This document shows positions 1 through 7,832 of a stretch of DNA of 33,141 nucleotides, piece after piece. Each line of letters begins with the position of its first letter. Position 1 is the first letter of the stretch. The position numbers were made by a program, and so were the translations under genes. The notes below the pieces were generated by a model that saw only the letters and a list, made by a program, of their open reading frames with translations, made no database searches and was not told where the DNA came from. Source of the stretch: DASQVO01 sp035640715 (lineage in GTDB: Bacteria > Actinomycetota > Actinomycetes > Streptosporangiales > Streptosporangiaceae); NCBI GenBank assembly GCA_035640715.1, contig DASQVO010000033.1, forward strand, positions 1 to 33,141, written 5' to 3'.

Positions 1-212
1 CCGGGCCGCGGATCAGCGTCCAGTTCCGCCCGCGTGGAGTCCGATGACCCGGTCCTTCCCGGTCCCGCGCGTTCCCTGTTCCCCTGCGCAGTCCCGAGCG
101 GCTAGCCCGATCTTCTTGCTCGTGCATGCTTCCGAGGCCCCGATACGCGCGGGAGCCGGGTGGACAACCTGAGTGGTTATCGCATACACGGCGGCTTCCG
201 ATTGCAGTCACA

Positions 213-494
213 CTCTTCGAAGAACACGTCGTCCATCCGGGAGCCGGTATCGATGAGGGCGGTGGAGAGGATTGTCAGCGAGCCGCCGTCCTCGACGTTC
301 CGTGCCGCCCCGAGGAAGGTGCGGGGCGGTTGTAGGGCGGAGGTGGCGACGCCGCCGGCGAGGATCCGGCTGCTGGACGGCGCGGCCAGGTTGTACGCGC
401 GGGCGAGCCGGGTGATGGAGTCGAGGAGGACGACCACGTCCGTGCCGAGCTCGGCGAGGCGCTTGGCTCGTTCGATCGCCAGCTCCGCGACCAT
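213..494 (-). pseudogene. Transcription termination factor Rho fragment
   Basis: About 94 codons match the ATPase core of Rho, the hexameric RNA helicase that ends transcription. Visible are the segment VAELAIERAKRL, the Walker B stretch DVVVLLDSITRLARAYN, and the following SRILAGG and FLGAARN motifs, ending at DDVFFEE. The reading frame is open from 740 to 177, but the residues before 494 and after 213 do not resemble Rho. The N-terminal RNA-binding domain, the Walker A loop and the C-terminal translocation region are all missing. Full Rho proteins exceed 400 residues, so this is about a fifth of one. I infer a relic of a duplicated or transferred rho gene rather than a working protein. A short expressed Rho-like peptide cannot be excluded. 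Confidence 0.8.
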
Positions 495-832
495 GATGTG
501 GTGGTGGTTGCCATAGAATGCATTCCTTTCGAAAAAGCGCATGAATGCAGGCAGGCTCCAATAAGGCTCGGGCTGGTGAGGCACAATTTCGCGCCGCCCG
601 GCATCGAGCGGGCCGGTATCCGGCGGACCGGCTGGAGAGGATCGCCTGGAGAATGCGCAGCTACGGGCTGCTCTACGCTGGTGGCCACGCTTTTGCGGGA
701 CCGGCGGAGCAGAACACGGGAGGTACCTGAGGACCTTCAACCGGATATCGCGGAGGAACTCCGCTCAGCACGACTGAATACCAGAACGCCGCCGTGCCGC
801 CAAATCATTCCGCCGCGGCCGGCCGCTCCGGC
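495..832. other. Gene-poor stretch between Rho relic and GNAT gene
   Basis: About 340 bases hold no frame with recognisable protein similarity. The frame carrying the Rho relic stays open up to 740, but its translation is low-complexity and Arg/Pro-rich, which is typical of antisense or random high-GC sequence. No strong hairpin or convincing promoter was seen. Confidence 0.4.
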
Positions 833-1324
833 TCAGAGGGCAAGTTTCAGGCCTTCATGGGAGGCGACGAAGCCCAGGCGCTCGTAGAAGCGGTGCGCGT
901 CAGTGCGCGACTTGTCGCTTGTCAGCTGGACCAGGGAGCAACCACGCCGGCGAGCCTCTCCGATGGCCCACTCGAAGATGGCCTCGCCGAGGCCGCGGCC
1001 GCGGTAGCCGTCCGCGACCCGGACCGCCTCGATCTGTGCCCGCAGCGCCCCCCGACGGGCCAGGCCCGGAATGAAAGAGAGCTGCAACGTACCGGTGATG
1101 GTGCCCTCGGACTCCGCCACCAGCAGGAGGTGCGCCGGATCGTGATCGATCGCGCGGAACGCCCGTTCATAGGCCGCCAGGTCCGCCGCTTCCCGCACAC
1201 CGTCTCGCACGGCGCCGAGCTGGTCGGCGGCCAGCAGGTCCACGATCGCCGGTATGTCAGCGGCCTGCGCACGCCGCAGGATGACCGAAGAAGTGCCCAG
1301 TCCTATCGTTGCCAGCACATCCAT
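833..1324 (-). CDS. GNAT family N-acetyltransferase
   Basis: A 163-residue protein of the GNAT superfamily, which moves an acetyl group from acetyl-CoA to an amine; the substrate is unknown. The acetyl-CoA pyrophosphate loop is clear as VADGYRGRGLGEAIFEWA (the Q/RxxGxG/A motif), preceded by the beta4 strand ALRAQIEAVRV. The C-terminal part DAHRFYERLGFVASHEGLKL is the usual motif B ending. The frame is open further upstream to 1471, but the Met at 1324 begins the first GNAT-like segment and gives the usual length for a single-domain GNAT, so it is preferred. The gene is monocistronic and divergent from the mreB-like gene. The domain assignment is firm and the biological role unknown. Confidence 0.85.
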   Translation of the reverse strand: MDVLATIGLGTSSVILRRAQAADIPAIVDLLAADQLGAVRDGVREAADLAAYERAFRAIDHDPAHLLLVAESEGTITGTLQLSFIPGLARRGALRAQIEAVRVADGYRGRGLGEAIFEWAIGEARRRGCSLVQLTSDKSRTDAHRFYERLGFVASHEGLKLAL

Positions 1325-1521
1325 GCCACCAGTCTGGCCGATCCGCGCCCGGGCCTTGCCAGTGTGCCCGGGCCTCGCCGGCCCGCCACCCGGCGAAGGC
1401 TGCCCGGCGAGGGCTAGTGCAGCACACATCGGGTACAGGTTCCGAATGCGCCTCACTAGGCATTTAGCCAACCCTCCATACTTATGGCTGTTATTCCATT
1501 CCGGATAGAGGAAGAGCCATC

Positions 1522-2526
1522 ATGCGCTTGCGGGGCAAGATCGCGATCGACCTCGGGACGGTCAGCACGCTGATCTGGGTCGCTGGTCGTGGCCTCGTCA
1601 TCGACGAGCCTTCTGCGATCGCTCTCGACGGGGCAACCGGCAAGGTAGTCGCGGTCGGCGAGCCGGCCGAAGCCCTGGCGGGGAAGGAACCTGAAGACAT
1701 CGAGGTCATCTACCCGTTGCGCGACGGGGTGATCTCCGACCTGAACGCGGCGGCTCTCATGCTCCACACCTTCCTCCGCCGTGCGTACCGGCACCCTGGC
1801 CCACTGCGCCCCTCGGCCCTGGTGTCCGTGCCGAGCCGCGCCACGTTGGTAGAACGCCGCTCTGTCACCGCCGCCCTTGAGGCCCGGCGTCCCCGGTGCA
1901 CCGTGCAGCTCATCGACGAGCCGGTCGCCGCCGCCGCGGGCGCCGGCGTTGACCTTTCTGGCGGGACCGGCACCTTCATCGTTGACATAGGCGGCGGCAC
2001 CACGGAGATCGCGGTGGTCGCGGGCGCCCGCGTGGTACGCGCCCAGTCGCTGCGCCTGGCAGGCAATGCCATGGATGACGCAATCATGCGCGCCGCGCGT
2101 GCCGAACTCGGCCTGATCCTTGGCCGCAAAGCCGCCACGCACCTGAAGATGACGCTTGGGCTCACCGGGGGCCCGGTGGGCTGGGCGGAGGCGGTCGGCA
2201 TCGACGCTGCGCAGCGGACACCCCGGGTCGGACAGATTCCGGGAAAACTGGTAGCTACCGCGCTTGAGCCTACGGTCGCCGCCATCGTCCGTTCGGTACA
2301 GGAGATCTTGTCCGACATCCCGCCGGGCATCGCCGAGGATGTGGTCCGGGGAAAGATCCGCCTGGCCGGCGGCGGTTCCCTGCTTCCGGGCCTGTCGAGC
2401 AGGATTGAGTCCTCCATCGCCATCGGCGCCCTGGTAGTGGACGACCCCCTTCGCTGCGTTATCCGGGGCGCCGCCGAGATCCTCGAGCGCGGCGACGGTC
2501 TCAGGGCCGTTGGCATGCTGCAGTAA
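1522..2526 (+). CDS. MreB-like actin-family ATPase (orphan)
   Basis: A 334-residue bacterial actin homologue of the MreB/Mbl family, close to the usual 335-347 residues. The three nucleotide-binding signatures are present: phosphate-1 DLGTVSTLIWV (residues 10-20), phosphate-2 DIGGGTTEIAVV (155-166) and the adenosine motif LAGGGSLLPGL (281-291). PLRDGVISD near residue 65 is also typical. MreB forms membrane-bound filaments that guide lateral wall synthesis, and in sporulating actinomycetes it helps build the spore wall. Here mreC, mreD, pbp2 and rodA are absent from the neighbourhood and a Mop-type gene follows instead, so this is probably a secondary paralogue. A GAGGAAGAG ribosome site lies just before the ATG. 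The family call is solid; the cellular role is inferred. Confidence 0.88.
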   Translation: MRLRGKIAIDLGTVSTLIWVAGRGLVIDEPSAIALDGATGKVVAVGEPAEALAGKEPEDIEVIYPLRDGVISDLNAAALMLHTFLRRAYRHPGPLRPSALVSVPSRATLVERRSVTAALEARRPRCTVQLIDEPVAAAAGAGVDLSGGTGTFIVDIGGGTTEIAVVAGARVVRAQSLRLAGNAMDDAIMRAARAELGLILGRKAATHLKMTLGLTGGPVGWAEAVGIDAAQRTPRVGQIPGKLVATALEPTVAAIVRSVQEILSDIPPGIAEDVVRGKIRLAGGGSLLPGLSSRIESSIAIGALVVDDPLRCVIRGAAEILERGDGLRAVGMLQ

Positions 2527-2595
2527 GGGCCAGAGCCGCGCCGGGGGGCTAGCCGTCAAACACAACGCCGTCGATCGTTTACAGGAGGCCGAATC

Positions 2596-2805
2596 ATGCG
2601 GCTCAGCGCACGGAACCAGATCCCCGCCCGGATCACGAGCATCAACGCCGGGGAGGCAATCGCCAATGTCGAGATGGAGGCGGGCGGGGTGCGCCTGGTT
2701 GCCTCGATCACCGTCGAGGCAGTCCGCCAGCTCGGCCTCGAGAAGGGAAGCGAAGTCACGGCCGTGATCAAGGCCTCGGACGTGATGGTGGCGGCCGGCG
2801 ACTGA
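2596..2805 (+). CDS. Mop/TOBE-domain molybdate-binding protein
   Basis: A 69-residue single-domain protein of the Mop (molbindin, TOBE) family, small oligomeric proteins that bind molybdate or tungstate in the cytoplasm and are thought to buffer it for cofactor synthesis. The typical pattern runs from MRLSARNQIPARITSI through GGVRLVASITVEAVRQLGL and KGSEVTAVIKASDVMVA. The length is normal for one TOBE repeat. AGGAGG at 2583-2588 stands seven bases before the ATG, an excellent ribosome site. It begins 69 bases after the MreB-like gene on the same strand and may share its transcript. The window also carries a molybdenum enzyme (xanthine dehydrogenase), but 28 kb away, so a link is only suggestive. 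Confidence 0.88.
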   Translation: MRLSARNQIPARITSINAGEAIANVEMEAGGVRLVASITVEAVRQLGLEKGSEVTAVIKASDVMVAAGD

Positions 2806-2829
2806 GACCGGCCGTCCAGCCCTCACTGG

Positions 2830-3948
2830 CTACTCAGAACTGAGCGTGTGGGCCACCGCATTCCGGACGACCGCTGCCAGGTCGTCAGTCCTGGCGTAAA
2901 TCCGGCGCTGGGCGGTGGCGCCGTTTCCGCGTGCCAGCAGGGCCCCCGCCAGATCGGTAGTCGTGCCGAGCTGTCCCGCACGGGCGCCGGTGTCCGCCTC
3001 GGCATCGGCCAGGGCGGCCCCGGCGTGGCCGAGGACCATCCGGACGACGGCCTCGGCGGGGGCGGCTCTGCCCGTGACCGGGTCGACCAGCTCACCATCG
3101 AGGCCGGAGCGGCTCGCCCGCCACGCCGCCAGGCGCAATACCTCAGTACGGACAGGCCGTGGCGGCACGCCCTGCCGCCACTCGCGGGCAGCCGTTTCTA
3201 CCAGCGCCCGGGCCAGGGAAGCGAGCAGGACGGCGTCACCGACCCGCATGCAGACATCCCCGACACGGATTTCCACGGTCGGGTAGTGCCGCGACAACCG
3301 GGCGTCGAAGTAGATCATGCCTTCATCCAGCAGCGCGCCCGTTCTCAGCATCGCGCTGACCGTGTCGTGATACCCCTGCGGTGAGCCGAACAGCTCCGTG
3401 GGCCCGGCGGACGGCCATCGCCCCCACACCTGTCGGCGGTAACTGGCGTACCTGGTATCGCGGCCCTGCCAGAAGGGCGAGTTGGCGGTCATTGCCAGCA
3501 GGGGCGGCAGCCATGGGCGGATGCGGTCGATGACCGCGACCCCTTCGTCTTCGGAGTTGACGCTGACGTGTACGTGGCAGCCGCAGGTGAGCTGTTCCTG
3601 CGCGGTCAGGGCGTATAGCCCGGCCATCTTCATATATCGCTCATCATGGGTGACCGAGGGCTTGACCGGCAGCGGCGAGGTCCCCAGGGCCACGACCTCC
3701 GCCCCCCTGCGATGGGCCGCCCGCGCAGCGACCGCGCGTCGCTGCGTCAGCTGGGCGGCCAGCTCATCCAGCGACGAACACACAGCGGTACCTGTCTCGA
3801 CTTGTTCCTGCTGGAACTCGTGCGTGGGCATATCACCCGCAGCGGCGGTGTCCGTGTCAGGCCGTATGACCTGATTAGCCAGCGCCACGGGGTAGCCGCT
3901 CTCCGCATTGACAAGCAATAGTTCTTCTTCGACCCCGAAGGTCCGCAT
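2830..3948 (-). CDS. Carboxylate-amine ligase, YbdK/GCS2 family
   Basis: A 372-residue member of the glutamate-cysteine ligase type 2 (YbdK, EgtA-like) family, ATP-grasp-like enzymes that join a carboxylate to an amine, classically glutamate to cysteine. The N-terminal RTFGVEEELLLV motif with its metal-binding glutamates, CGCHVHVSV, and RHYPTVEIRVGDV are all family signatures. The length matches the YbdK group. Three possible starts lie close together: GTG 3969, ATG 3954 and ATG 3948. The GGAGG at 3955-3959 abuts ATG 3954 but lies six bases before ATG 3948, so 3948 is chosen. It converges with the Mop gene, only 24 bases away. The real substrate of most actinobacterial members is unknown. Confidence 0.87.
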   Translation of the reverse strand: MRTFGVEEELLLVNAESGYPVALANQVIRPDTDTAAAGDMPTHEFQQEQVETGTAVCSSLDELAAQLTQRRAVAARAAHRRGAEVVALGTSPLPVKPSVTHDERYMKMAGLYALTAQEQLTCGCHVHVSVNSEDEGVAVIDRIRPWLPPLLAMTANSPFWQGRDTRYASYRRQVWGRWPSAGPTELFGSPQGYHDTVSAMLRTGALLDEGMIYFDARLSRHYPTVEIRVGDVCMRVGDAVLLASLARALVETAAREWRQGVPPRPVRTEVLRLAAWRASRSGLDGELVDPVTGRAAPAEAVVRMVLGHAGAALADAEADTGARAGQLGTTTDLAGALLARGNGATAQRRIYARTDDLAAVVRNAVAHTLSSE

Positions 3949-4429
3949 CCGCATCCTCCGACACAGCACAGCTCACAACAGTGTGACTGATCGGCAGGAT
4001 GCAGGATCGCAGCGAACGGGCTGCGGCAGGAATGAGCGCGGGCGCGACGGATGGGAACGGCGCGACCTGACAGCACAGGCGGGCGTGCTGCGGCGGTGTC
4101 CGTAGGTACTGGCGGCTGCCTGTCTGGCGTCTGCCGGGGGGCCGGGCCCGGGCGGCCGCTGCCCGGGCCCGGGCTTGGGCGGCCGCTGCCCGGGCAGGCT
4201 CCCGTCGTACCCGTACGGAATCTGGCCGTCACGCGGCCGGCGCCGTGCTCACGCCCAGGTTTGCGCTGGCAGCCGACTGGGCGCATCCTCAGGTCCGCTA
4301 GTTCTGGACAGCCGCGGGCGGTGGCGGTCCGGGTGCGGGCATCGGGGGGCGTCGAGGCGCTCCCGGCAGCGTGGGTAGCCTGGCGGCATCCCCAGATACC
4401 ACTCGGGCACGGAGGGAACAGCACGCGAC
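3949..4429. other. Divergent intergenic region
   Basis: These 480 bases separate the divergent ligase and DUF5709 genes and should hold both promoters, although no clear -35/-10 pair stands out. The middle is unusually GC-rich and contains the repeat at 4150-4195. No credible protein frame was found; the open frames are Arg/Pro/Gly-rich in all readings. Confidence 0.5.
4150..4195. repeat. 19-bp direct repeat with palindromic core
   Basis: The 19-mer GGGCGGCCGCTGCCCGGGC occurs at 4150-4168 and again at 4177-4195, eight bases apart. Each copy contains self-complementary blocks (GCGGCCGC-like and CCCGGG), so the region can fold strongly. It lies between two divergent genes and could be an operator, a transcript hairpin or a small replication-slippage product. 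Confidence 0.75.
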
Positions 4430-4933
4430 ATGGCTGACTATGGGCCTGACGACATAGACGGGATCGACAACGCAGACGAACTGTCGATCGGCGCCGAGAA
4501 TGACGGCGTGCTGGACGCCTCAGACACGCTTGACGGCGATCCCGGCGATGACCCGCTCGACGCCGGGATCATCCCGCCGGACCGGTGGTCGGCTGGTGAA
4601 GGATACGGCAACACGCTGTCGGAGGAAGAGGCCGGCGAGTCACTGGATCAGCTGCTCGCCGAGGAGGAGCCCGACATCGACCCCTACGCCGAAGCGCGCG
4701 AGGAAGAGGAAGCAGCCGAGGAGGACGAAGACGACGACTTCGAGGATGAGCTGCTAGCCGAGGGCGACGTTCCCGAGCCCCGCGCGGGCCGGCTGGTGGC
4801 CGCGGACGAGGGCGCCCGTCCGGACGACGAGCCTGATCTCGTCGCCCACGACGTCGGCATCGACGGGGGCGCGGCAGGCGCCGAGGAGGCCGCCGTGCAC
4901 GTCACCGACGAGGACCAGGAGGGAAACTCCTAG
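4430..4933 (+). CDS. DUF5709 family acidic protein
   Basis: A 167-residue, strongly acidic protein with long Asp/Glu runs (residues about 70-105). The pattern matches the actinobacterial DUF5709 family: an N-terminal DTLDGDPGDDPLDAGIIPPD block, a GESLDQLLAEEEPD block, then RAGRLVAADEG and a C-terminal VGIDGGAAGAEEAAVHV block. No function is established for this family. No signal peptide or membrane segment is visible, so it is probably cytosolic. The only ribosome-site-like motif, GGAGGG at 4411-4416, is 13 bases from the ATG, which is long, but the Met start suits the family. Its last 32 bases overlap the convergent end of the NhaA-thioredoxin gene. Confidence 0.85.
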   Translation: MADYGPDDIDGIDNADELSIGAENDGVLDASDTLDGDPGDDPLDAGIIPPDRWSAGEGYGNTLSEEEAGESLDQLLAEEEPDIDPYAEAREEEEAAEEDEDDDFEDELLAEGDVPEPRAGRLVAADEGARPDDEPDLVAHDVGIDGGAAGAEEAAVHVTDEDQEGNS

Positions 4934-6869
4934 CTGCGCCGCCCGCCGCCTGGGGATCCCGGGCCGCCGGTGACTCTGCGGGGCCGTCATTGAGGTAGGC
5001 ACGGGCCCGCGCGGCCTTGACGGCGGCCGACAGCGAGTCGATGTCGTACGCACCGTGGTGCCGCATGCCGTTGATGAAAAAGGTGGGCGTCCCGGACACG
5101 CCGCTGAGGTCGGCAGAGTCAACATCCTCGGCGACGCGTCCAGCGCCGGCGTGCTCCCGGAGGCCGGTCTTGAACTGGTCGATGTCGAGGCCAAGCTGCT
5201 GGGCGTAACTGGTCAGGTCCCGGATGGTCAGTGCGCCCTGGTGGTCCAGGAGCAGGTCATGCATCTGCCAGAACGCCCCCTGCCTCGCAGCGGCCTCCGA
5301 AGCCTCGGCCGCGAGCTGGGCATGCGGGTGGACATCGCCCAGCGGCAGGTGACGCCACACGTAGCGCAGGTCGCCGAAGTCGGCGAGAAGCTCACGAACG
5401 ATGGGCTCCGCGCGACCACAGTAGGGGCACTCGAAGTCCCCGTACTCCACCACCGTGACCGGAGCCATCTCAGGTCCGCGCAGGTGGTCACGGTGCTGAT
5501 CGACGGGCACGGCCAGATCGATGATGACATCGGCGGTGCCGAGCAGCGCGCGGATCCGCAGCCGCTTGGGCAGCATTGCGGTAAGACGGAAGACGATCCA
5601 GGTGACGCCCGACGCGCACAGCGCCGCGGAAAGAATGCCGAGCTTTGCCTCTTGCAGCTGGGCACCGCTGAAGGCGAGCGACGCGATGAGCAGCGACACC
5701 GTGAAGCCGATACCGGCGACCGCCCCGGCGCCGGCGACCGCGGCCCAGCCGATGGGTGGCTGCACCCGCCCGCGGCTGATCCGGGTGACCAGCCAGGCGG
5801 CACCCTCAGTCCCGGCCGGCTTGCCGACCAGGTAGCCGAGGAGGATCCCGAGCGTGACCGGCGAGGAGTACGCGCGGGACAGGAAGCTTCCGCTGATCGT
5901 GATGCCGGCGTTGGCCAGGGCAAACAGCGGCACGATGACGTAGCTCGTCCACGGGTGGAAAACCTGCTGCAGCCGGTCGTTGGGCGAGATAGCCATCCGG
6001 ACGCCCCTCCGCGCGGACTGAGCGAGCTCGGCAGTCGGCTGCTCGCGGAACAGCCGGAACAGGTCTGTGGCCTGCTCGAGGTCGCTGCGAGCCGCCGGAT
6101 AGGCGTACGCGAACATGCCTATCACCAGGCCGACCACGACGGGGTCCACGCCCGATTTGAGCATCGCGATCCATGAGCCCACGCCGAGCAGGAAATACAC
6201 CAGCCCGGACCGGACCTGGCGTGCACGGGCCAGGACGGCAACGGCCAGGAACGACAGGCCCGCCAGCAGCGCGGGCAGCCGGATGTGGCCGCTGTAGGCG
6301 ATGGCGATGACGATGATGCCGGCCAGGTCGTCGACAACGGAGAACGTGAGCAGGTAGGTACGGACCCGGTCCGGGAGCCCTGGGCCGATGAGGGCCAGCG
6401 AGCCGAGCGCGAACGCAGTGTCGGTAGACATCGCCGTGCCCCAGCCGTGCGCTGACGGCCGCCCGGCGTTCAGGGCCAGGTAGATGGCGATCGGAACGAT
6501 CATCCCGCCAATCCCGGCCAGCAGCGGCAGCGCGAGCCGGCTGCGCTCGCGCAACTCGCCCATGTCGAATTCCCGGCGCGCTTCCACCGCCACGACGAGG
6601 AAGAAGAACGTCATCAGTCCGGAGTTCACCCAGCCGCGCAGGTCCTGCGACACCCCGGAGCTACCGATGCTGACCGACAGCCGCGTCAGCCAGAATGCGT
6701 TGTACGACGAAGTGTGGATGTTCGCCCACGCGAGCGCGGCGACCGTCGCGCCGAGCAGCACGGCGGCGCTGCCGGTCTCGGTTCGGAGGAACTGGCGCAG
6801 CGGCGTCAGGTTCCGCGCCCACGCCGTCGCCCCGGCGAACAGCGGAGCAGGCGCTCGGGATTCCGTCAT
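4902..6869 (-). CDS. nhaA: Na+/H+ antiporter NhaA fused to DsbA-like thioredoxin domain
   Basis: A 655-residue two-part protein. Residues about 20-435 are an NhaA sodium/proton antiporter with around twelve membrane segments. The paired aspartates Asp180-Asp181 (in FSVVDDLAG), Asp150 (STDTAFAL) and Lys350 (LVGKPAG) match the transport residues of E. coli NhaA (Asp163/164, Asp133, Lys300). Residues about 445-630 are a DsbA/DSBA-type thioredoxin fold with a CPYC active site (Cys481, Cys484) and the cis-proline loop GTPTFFING near 593. Such fusions are known in actinobacteria, though the purpose of the redox domain is not established. The start follows an AGGAGA ribosome site. Its 3' end overlaps the DUF5709 gene tail to tail. 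Confidence 0.92.
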   Translation of the reverse strand: MTESRAPAPLFAGATAWARNLTPLRQFLRTETGSAAVLLGATVAALAWANIHTSSYNAFWLTRLSVSIGSSGVSQDLRGWVNSGLMTFFFLVVAVEARREFDMGELRERSRLALPLLAGIGGMIVPIAIYLALNAGRPSAHGWGTAMSTDTAFALGSLALIGPGLPDRVRTYLLTFSVVDDLAGIIVIAIAYSGHIRLPALLAGLSFLAVAVLARARQVRSGLVYFLLGVGSWIAMLKSGVDPVVVGLVIGMFAYAYPAARSDLEQATDLFRLFREQPTAELAQSARRGVRMAISPNDRLQQVFHPWTSYVIVPLFALANAGITISGSFLSRAYSSPVTLGILLGYLVGKPAGTEGAAWLVTRISRGRVQPPIGWAAVAGAGAVAGIGFTVSLLIASLAFSGAQLQEAKLGILSAALCASGVTWIVFRLTAMLPKRLRIRALLGTADVIIDLAVPVDQHRDHLRGPEMAPVTVVEYGDFECPYCGRAEPIVRELLADFGDLRYVWRHLPLGDVHPHAQLAAEASEAAARQGAFWQMHDLLLDHQGALTIRDLTSYAQQLGLDIDQFKTGLREHAGAGRVAEDVDSADLSGVSGTPTFFINGMRHHGAYDIDSLSAAVKAARARAYLNDGPAESPAARDPQAAGGAARSFPPGPRR

Positions 6870-6870
6870 G

Positions 6871-6887
6871 ACAGGATTCTCTCCTGT
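6871..6887 (-). promoter_or_regulatory. Inverted repeat covering the nhaA ribosome site
   Basis: A perfect six-base inverted repeat (ACAGGA, five-base loop, TCCTGT) lies immediately before the nhaA start codon and includes the AGGAGA ribosome-binding sequence in one arm. In the mRNA it could fold and hide the ribosome site, giving translational control. The stem is short, so a regulatory role is only inferred. Confidence 0.45.
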
Positions 6888-6957
6888 ACCTGAGCGGAAC
6901 AGCCCGGAAGGGTCCGCTGCCCGGCGCCCCAGCCATCAGGGGCCCGGCTGAACCTGC

Positions 6958-7200
6958 TCAGGCCCCCGCGTAAGGCGAGGCTGGCCGGGCATCATCGCCA
7001 TCGGCCCGCCAACAGTGTGACAACTCCCACTCGGCCAATTCCAGCCGGGCGGCGAACTCAGGCTGCTTGCGCCACAGCAACTGACGCACGTATTCCCTGT
7101 TCTCGCGCGCCCGGTCGGCGCTCGTCACTGGCGCATCCAGACACCGGACTGATACGAGCACGTTTTCCTCCTCCTGCGCGGCCTCGTCGGCCCGCGTGAC
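6958..7200 (-). CDS. Small hypothetical protein
   Basis: A possible 80-residue protein starting at GTG 7200. The middle, ENREYVRQLLWRKQPEFAARLELAEWELSHCW, looks like a real amphipathic helical segment rather than shadow sequence, and the composition is balanced. The frame is open up to 7302, but the extra N-terminus is Arg/Ser-rich and unconvincing. No strong ribosome site precedes either start, and I recognise no family. It sits between nhaA and a receiver-domain gene on the same strand. Confidence 0.45.
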   Translation of the reverse strand, partial: VTRADEAAQEEENVLVSVRCLDAPVTSADRARENREYVRQLLWRKQPEFAARLELAEWELSHCWRADGDDARPASPYAGA

Positions 7201-7413
7201 GGCACCGCCGCGCCGCGCGGATGTCGTTCCCGGTTTCGCCGATGAACGCCTCGTTCGTGGCGCATACCAACGATCGCGCATGGACCATGCGTCCGTCTTC
7301 ACGGCAGACGGCCATCATCCCTACCAGCTAGCGGGTAGGTAGGGACGCGGCCAGTGGCAGCGCATGACCGCCCGCGGCCGTCGCCGGCGAAGATGTCATG
7401 ATGGCGGCGGCGG

Positions 7414-7773
7414 TCAGCCCGCCCCGAGGATGTTGCGGATGGCGGCGGCGGACAGGTCGCTCTTGGGCAAGAACCCGGCGACAGGGCTGTCGGCAATCAG
7501 CTCGGCGTAATCCGCCGCGCCATGCGTAGAGATCATGATCAGTGCTCTCGCATCCCCATTGCCGGCCAGCTGCCGGGCCACCTCGAAACCCGACTCCTTC
7601 CCCAGGCAGATGTCGAGCAGGACCACATCGGGCCGCAGCACCCGGGCCCGCTCGACCGCATCGGCGCCGTCGCGAGCGATCCCCGCCACAGTTATCCCCT
7701 GCTGCTCCAGCAGTGTCCGCGCCACATCCAGGAACGCCCCGTCGTCATCGACTATCACGCACCGCAGCCGCAC
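7414..7773 (-). CDS. Receiver-only response regulator (copy 1)
   Basis: A 119-residue CheY-like receiver with no output domain. The acidic pocket (IVDDD, residues 7-11), the phosphoacceptor Asp54 (VVLLDICLG), Ser82 and the conserved Lys104 (FLPKS) are all present, so it should accept a phosphoryl group. It is a close paralogue of the protein at 10436-10804: both share the pattern PDVVL-DI-LG-ESGF--ARQLA, ISTH, and FLPK--LSA. It is encoded by GTG with no clear ribosome site. It follows, on the same strand, the NarL-type regulator 59 bases upstream. The partner kinase is not in the window. It may act by phosphotransfer or protein binding, not DNA binding. Confidence 0.87.
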   Translation of the reverse strand: MRLRCVIVDDDGAFLDVARTLLEQQGITVAGIARDGADAVERARVLRPDVVLLDICLGKESGFEVARQLAGNGDARALIMISTHGAADYAELIADSPVAGFLPKSDLSAAAIRNILGAG

Positions 7774-7832
7774 CGCATCAGAGTCCCATATCGCAATGCC
7801 AACCGCATTGCAGGTAGCAGGAATCCCGCATG

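Noticed and set aside
1456..2826. A 456-codon open frame on the minus strand opposite the mreB-like and Mop genes
   Set aside because: It is the antisense shadow of two well-recognised genes; its translation is Arg/Gly/His-rich with no domain.
7058..7318. Alternative minus-strand frame starting MMAVCREDGRMVHARS
   Set aside because: The first 35 residues look protein-like, but no family or ribosome site was found and the rest is Arg/Gly-rich; kept only as a possible relic.
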